15,473 nucleotides of DNA from NCBI GenBank assembly GCA_002471975.1, contig DKQZ01000008.1:9614-25086 (forward strand). The letters are read 5' to 3'. How positions within the stretch are numbered: position 1 is the stretch's first letter; each line of letters begins with the position of its first letter. The position numbers and the translations under genes are program-made. Below, in pieces: positions 12,915 through 15,473 of this stretch. The notes beneath the pieces were generated by a model. It made no database searches, had not been told where the DNA came from, and saw nothing but the letters and a program-made list of their open reading frames with translations. Origin of the DNA: Dialister sp. UBA7295. GTDB taxonomy: Bacteria; Bacillota; Negativicutes; Veillonellales; Dialisteraceae.

Positions 12915-13005
12915 GCGCCCAAAGGGCGCCACCACCCCGGGTTTCCCGATAGCCCCGGGATTCCCGATATCCCCGACACAAAAGCTGTTGAAAGACTCAG
13001 TTTTC
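12915..13005 (-). repeat. 9-bp-phased array element, second inverted copy
   Basis: CCCG(A/G) motifs lie at 12936, 12945, 12954, 12963 and 12972, exactly 9 bp apart. The hairpin GCGCCC (12915-12920) / GGGCGC (12924-12929) precedes, then ACCACC, as in the other copies. CAAAAGCTGTTGAAAG on the far side corresponds to the CAACTTTTGAA region of the tandem copies. The rest of the 12814-13142 gap shows no gene. Confidence 0.7.
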
Positions 13006-13038
13006 CCTTTCAAATACCGCTGTCCCATATTTCCCCTA

Positions 13039-13067
13039 TAAAAAAATAGCGCCCCGCAAGGGGCGCT
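13039..13067 (-). terminator. Terminator of the HD / PhoH operon
   Basis: AGCGCCCC (13048-13055) / GGGGCGCT (13060-13067) with loop GCAA. Read on the minus strand, an ATTTTTTTA run follows (13040-13047). It lies about 76 nt after the PhoH stop codon and belongs to the partial MITE-like element. Confidence 0.75.
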
Positions 13068-13097
13068 GCCTTCACTAAGAACTGATCACTAATCACT
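13048..13097. repeat. MITE-like element, right-end fragment (copy 4)
   Basis: Hairpin, then TGCCTTCAC and heptamers TAAGAAC, TGATCAC, TAATCAC (13076-13096), the same order as the right ends of copies 1-3. No left heptamer end is visible, so it looks truncated. Confidence 0.6.
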
Positions 13098-13142
13098 TTT
13101 TACCTGTAGTTTTTCATAATGATTTGGAAATCCCATCCTAGG

Positions 13143-14510
13143 CTAGAATCGTTCTATCGCATCGAGGGCCAGAGCGGACCGTTCGCATTCGGAGTTGAGG
13201 AGGGTGATCTGCCAGCAGAGGGGAGAGCCCTTCATTTTTTCTGCCGCATAGGAGAGGCCGTTTGTCCTTTCATCGAGGAAGGCGTTATCGATCTGTTTGG
13301 GGTCGCCCAGAAGGATGATTTTCGTACCCCTCCCGGCTCTGGTGATGATGCCCTGGACCTGGTTCGGCGTCATATTCTGGGCTTCATCGATGATGAGGTA
13401 GGTATTCACGAGAGACCGTCCGCGGAGATAGTTCATGGCTTCCATTTCGATGTAATGCTGTTCGAAGACTTCCTGAACCGTATCCTGCAGCATCATTTCA
13501 TCCCGGTAATTGTCATCGCCGCTGTCCATGAGCTGTTCCAGATTATCCATAATCGGCCGCATGAGGGGAGAAATCTTTTCTTCTTCCGTGCCCGGCAGGA
13601 ACCCGATATCCTTATCAAACTGCACGTTCGGCCGGCAGATGAGCATCTTTCTGTATTCGCCCCGCATATTGTTCACTACTTTTTCAAGGCCCACGGCCAG
13701 GGAATAAAAAGTCTTTGCCGTCCCGGCAGGACCTTTCACGATGACGAGAGGTGCCCGCTGGGCGCTCATCATGAGGGCTTCCTGGATGAAAACCTGACCC
13801 ACATTGTGAGGCTTCACCCCATAAGGGGAAGCGGCGGCAAAAGTGAGGGGGACAATCCGTCCCTTTTCCACCCGTCCCAGCTGGGTGGCCTGGGGATTGA
13901 GGTCATTTCTTAAAGTGACAAATTCATTTTCCGTCAAGGCCGGAGGAAGGATATTTCCTTCCTCGTCCGTTATATATACATTATCCAGAGACACGCCCTG
14001 GGTCTGGAAAGCCGAAGACACGTCGGCCCGGATATAGCAGGTGGTGCGGCCCAGGTAATTTCCGGAATCGCTGGAAACCTGTTCATTGGAGAAATCCTCT
14101 GCCGGGATGCCCAGCATTTCCGATTTCAGCCGGAGCACCAGGTCCTTCGTGACGAGAATGACGTCTTTTCCTTCTTTCTGCGCATGGACACAGACTTTGA
14201 GGATCCGGTTATCCGCCTTGTCCTCCGGAAGGCTTTCAGGAAGCGGTTCATGGACACAATTCGTTTCGATGCGCAGTGACCCGCCTCCGGGGAGAGGCAC
14301 GCCGGAGAGGATATCCCCCGAGAGACGGAGATTTTCCAGCGTCCGGATGACTTTCCGCGCATTGGCGCCCCGTTCACCGTCTGCCTTCTTCAAGCCGTCC
14401 AACTCCTCCAATACCACCAGGGGCAGAAGCCTTTCATGCTCATCAAAGCAGAAGAGGGCATCCGGCGCCTGAATCAGTACGTTTGTGTCGATGACATAGG
14501 TTTTTACCAT
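13143..14510 (-). CDS. PIN-PhoH protein (PhoH2-like RNase/helicase)
   Basis: About 455 residues counted from 14510. The N-terminal PIN ribonuclease domain carries its acidic residues: Asp8 in YVIDTNVL, Glu35-Glu36 in VVLEELDGL, Asp100 in ADNRI and Asp123 in VTKDL. A linker leads to the PhoH ATPase domain with Walker A GPAGTAKT (260-267), Walker B LIIDEAQN (Asp375-Glu376) and GDPKQID (402-408). PIN-PhoH fusions are reported to unwind and cleave RNA in an ATP-dependent way; Bacillus YlaK is a relative. Here it is cytoplasmic and probably acts on RNA, perhaps in stress or turnover. The ATG at 14522 directly abuts AGAGG; 14510 follows GGTGG with 5-nt spacing and matches the usual MVKTYVIDTNVL start. 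It follows the HD gene by 36 bp on the same strand, so the two are likely co-transcribed. Confidence 0.9.
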   Translation of the reverse strand: MVKTYVIDTNVLIQAPDALFCFDEHERLLPLVVLEELDGLKKADGERGANARKVIRTLENLRLSGDILSGVPLPGGGSLRIETNCVHEPLPESLPEDKADNRILKVCVHAQKEGKDVILVTKDLVLRLKSEMLGIPAEDFSNEQVSSDSGNYLGRTTCYIRADVSSAFQTQGVSLDNVYITDEEGNILPPALTENEFVTLRNDLNPQATQLGRVEKGRIVPLTFAAASPYGVKPHNVGQVFIQEALMMSAQRAPLVIVKGPAGTAKTFYSLAVGLEKVVNNMRGEYRKMLICRPNVQFDKDIGFLPGTEEEKISPLMRPIMDNLEQLMDSGDDNYRDEMMLQDTVQEVFEQHYIEMEAMNYLRGRSLVNTYLIIDEAQNMTPNQVQGIITRAGRGTKIILLGDPKQIDNAFLDERTNGLSYAAEKMKGSPLCWQITLLNSECERSALALDAIERF

Positions 14511-14546
14511 TACATCCACCATCCTCTATGAAATTTTTTAAGGAAA

Positions 14547-15212
14547 TCAGCAAATCTTGTGCCCGTTTGCCTTTGCCTTGAACTGGAGACCCAGCACTTC
14601 GCCTGCCCGTTTGCACATGATCATGCGTTGCAGGAATATTTCAAAATAGTCCATAATGGTGCAGATGGATTCATCCAGTTTGATATCCAGAATAATGGTC
14701 TTCTTCTCCGTATCGATGGTAAGCTTTGACGACTCCGCCGCATAATTGACCTTGTCATGCTTGTCGAAGGTATTGATGACTGGATTTCTTACCCTGTTTC
14801 GCCGGACGTCACACTTGTCCGCCAAAATGACTGCTGCGGAAACAGGGTCAACTGCTGTCCCTGTAGCTTCATCGTGCTGACCGATGGCCGTGATGATGAT
14901 GGCGATATCCTCGGGATCCGCATTCCATTTCTGAAGAAGATAAAAGGCCATGAGCGCCCCGGAGTGGGAATGATCCGTCCGGTTCACGCAGTTTCCTATG
15001 TCATGCATGAGCCCCGCAATCTTCGCCAGCTCGATCAGATGGTCGTCATAGCCCAGTTTCTTCAGAATCCTCCCTGCCGTCTCCGCTACTTTGGAAACAT
15101 GGGCGATGGAATGGTCCGTATACCCCAGGGCGCCCAGTACGTCATTGCCCTGCCTGATATAGATCTGAAGTTCCTTATTCTTTATAACCTTATCATACGA
15201 TATTTTTCCCAT
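14547..15212 (-). CDS. HD-domain phosphohydrolase
   Basis: About 221 residues counted from 15212. The metal-binding HD pattern is visible: His34 and His38 in TDHSIAHVSKV, His70-Asp71 in LMHDIGN, His83 in HSHSG, His113 in GQHDE and Asp132 in LADKCDV. Such proteins hydrolyse nucleotides or other phosphoesters; the substrate here is unknown. The C-terminal third (about 150-221) is outside the HD core, contains a TIDTEKKTIILDIKLDES strand pair and ends in HKIC. A TTG at 15221 is possible but abuts the ribosome binding site AAGGAG (15222-15227); the ATG at 15212 has 9-nt spacing. It heads the leftward HD-PhoH pair. I could not find a clear promoter upstream (15230-15300). Confidence 0.85.
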   Translation of the reverse strand: MGKISYDKVIKNKELQIYIRQGNDVLGALGYTDHSIAHVSKVAETAGRILKKLGYDDHLIELAKIAGLMHDIGNCVNRTDHSHSGALMAFYLLQKWNADPEDIAIIITAIGQHDEATGTAVDPVSAAVILADKCDVRRNRVRNPVINTFDKHDKVNYAAESSKLTIDTEKKTIILDIKLDESICTIMDYFEIFLQRMIMCKRAGEVLGLQFKAKANGHKIC

Positions 15213-15357
15213 AAAATACAACTCCTTTTTATACTATCTTCAGTATAACCGCCGAAAATGTACGCTATATATAGGATTTGTAAGAAATCAGTCAGTGGAA
15301 ATAAAATATTGAGCCTGCGTGGAAATAAACTGGCAGGAAGTCCGTCGGGAGAGAAAA

Positions 15358-15470
15358 TCCACTCTTGAAAGGGGGATGTCACGAAGTGACAGGGGGGAAG
15401 ACTGATGCTTGAAGCGACGAAAGAGCTTTTCGGGCATAAGTGCAGACAAATGTAAATCATCCCATCCGCC
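15358..15470. repeat. Repeat module, partner of 476-590
   Basis: CTTGAAAGGGGG, the hairpin GTCAC-GAA-GTGAC, GGGGGGAAGA, and finally ATCATCCCATCCG appear in the same order and spacing as at 476-590. The element may continue beyond the window, followed there, as at 590 onward, by further hairpin repeats. Confidence 0.55.
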
Positions 15471-15473
15471 CCT

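Noticed and set aside
13119..13913. 264-codon plus-strand frame opposite the PhoH gene
   Set aside because: Antisense shadow of PIN-PhoH, whose Walker motifs and PIN residues are all on the minus strand.

Overview
This is a chromosomal window of roughly 48-50% GC that looks like a gut or oral member of the Firmicutes, most likely Negativicutes and possibly Dialister-like. That placement is my inference from protein style, AGGAG-type ribosome binding sites, sigma-70-like promoters and many GC-rich hairpin repeats between genes; no rRNA or tRNA is present to settle it. I see no phage, insertion sequence transposase, CRISPR array or tRNA gene.

Layout. Positions 1-1840 hold no convincing gene and are a mosaic of interspersed hairpin repeats, including a block of about 240 bp present twice 626 bp apart. 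A metabolic block follows on the + strand: a threonine aldolase (1844-2875), an aldo/keto reductase (3183-4049) and a metallo-beta-lactamase-fold hydrolase (4823-5503), each with its own promoter or ribosome binding site and separated by repeats. Next come two unrelated-in-detail AAA ATPases with nuclease-like C-terminal domains, divergently transcribed (5796-7196 minus; 7665-9026 plus), with a broken alpha/beta-hydrolase gene between them. After a repeat-filled gap lie an MFS exporter of the fosmidomycin-resistance type (9565-10719), an orphan HicB-like antitoxin (10941-11366) and, convergent with it, a third AAA ATPase (11508-12704, minus) bracketed by AT-rich palindromes. The right end carries a leftward pair: an HD-domain phosphohydrolase (14547-15212) and a PIN-PhoH protein (13143-14510), followed by a terminator.

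The striking part is the intergenic DNA. Four kinds of structured repeat recur: (i) MITE-like elements of about 155-175 bp whose ends are runs of a degenerate heptamer (GTTATCA / TGATAAC), at 2913, 4585, 5559 and a partial one at 13048; (ii) an element made of a precisely 9-bp-phased TCGGGNNNN array next to a GC-rich hairpin, three tandem copies at 4100-4541 and two inverted copies at 9382 and 12915; (iii) AT-rich palindromes flanking the third ATPase; (iv) a hairpin mosaic at both window edges. The three 9-bp arrays behind the aldo/keto reductase sit in a tandem triplication that also copied the end of the reductase gene, leaving a relic that still reads PVYGKVR-stop.

Functionally, the metabolic genes, exporter and the HD/PhoH pair look ordinary. 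The three ATPase/nuclease-like proteins, the orphan antitoxin and the repeat families are the accessory component and the best place to look for something undescribed.
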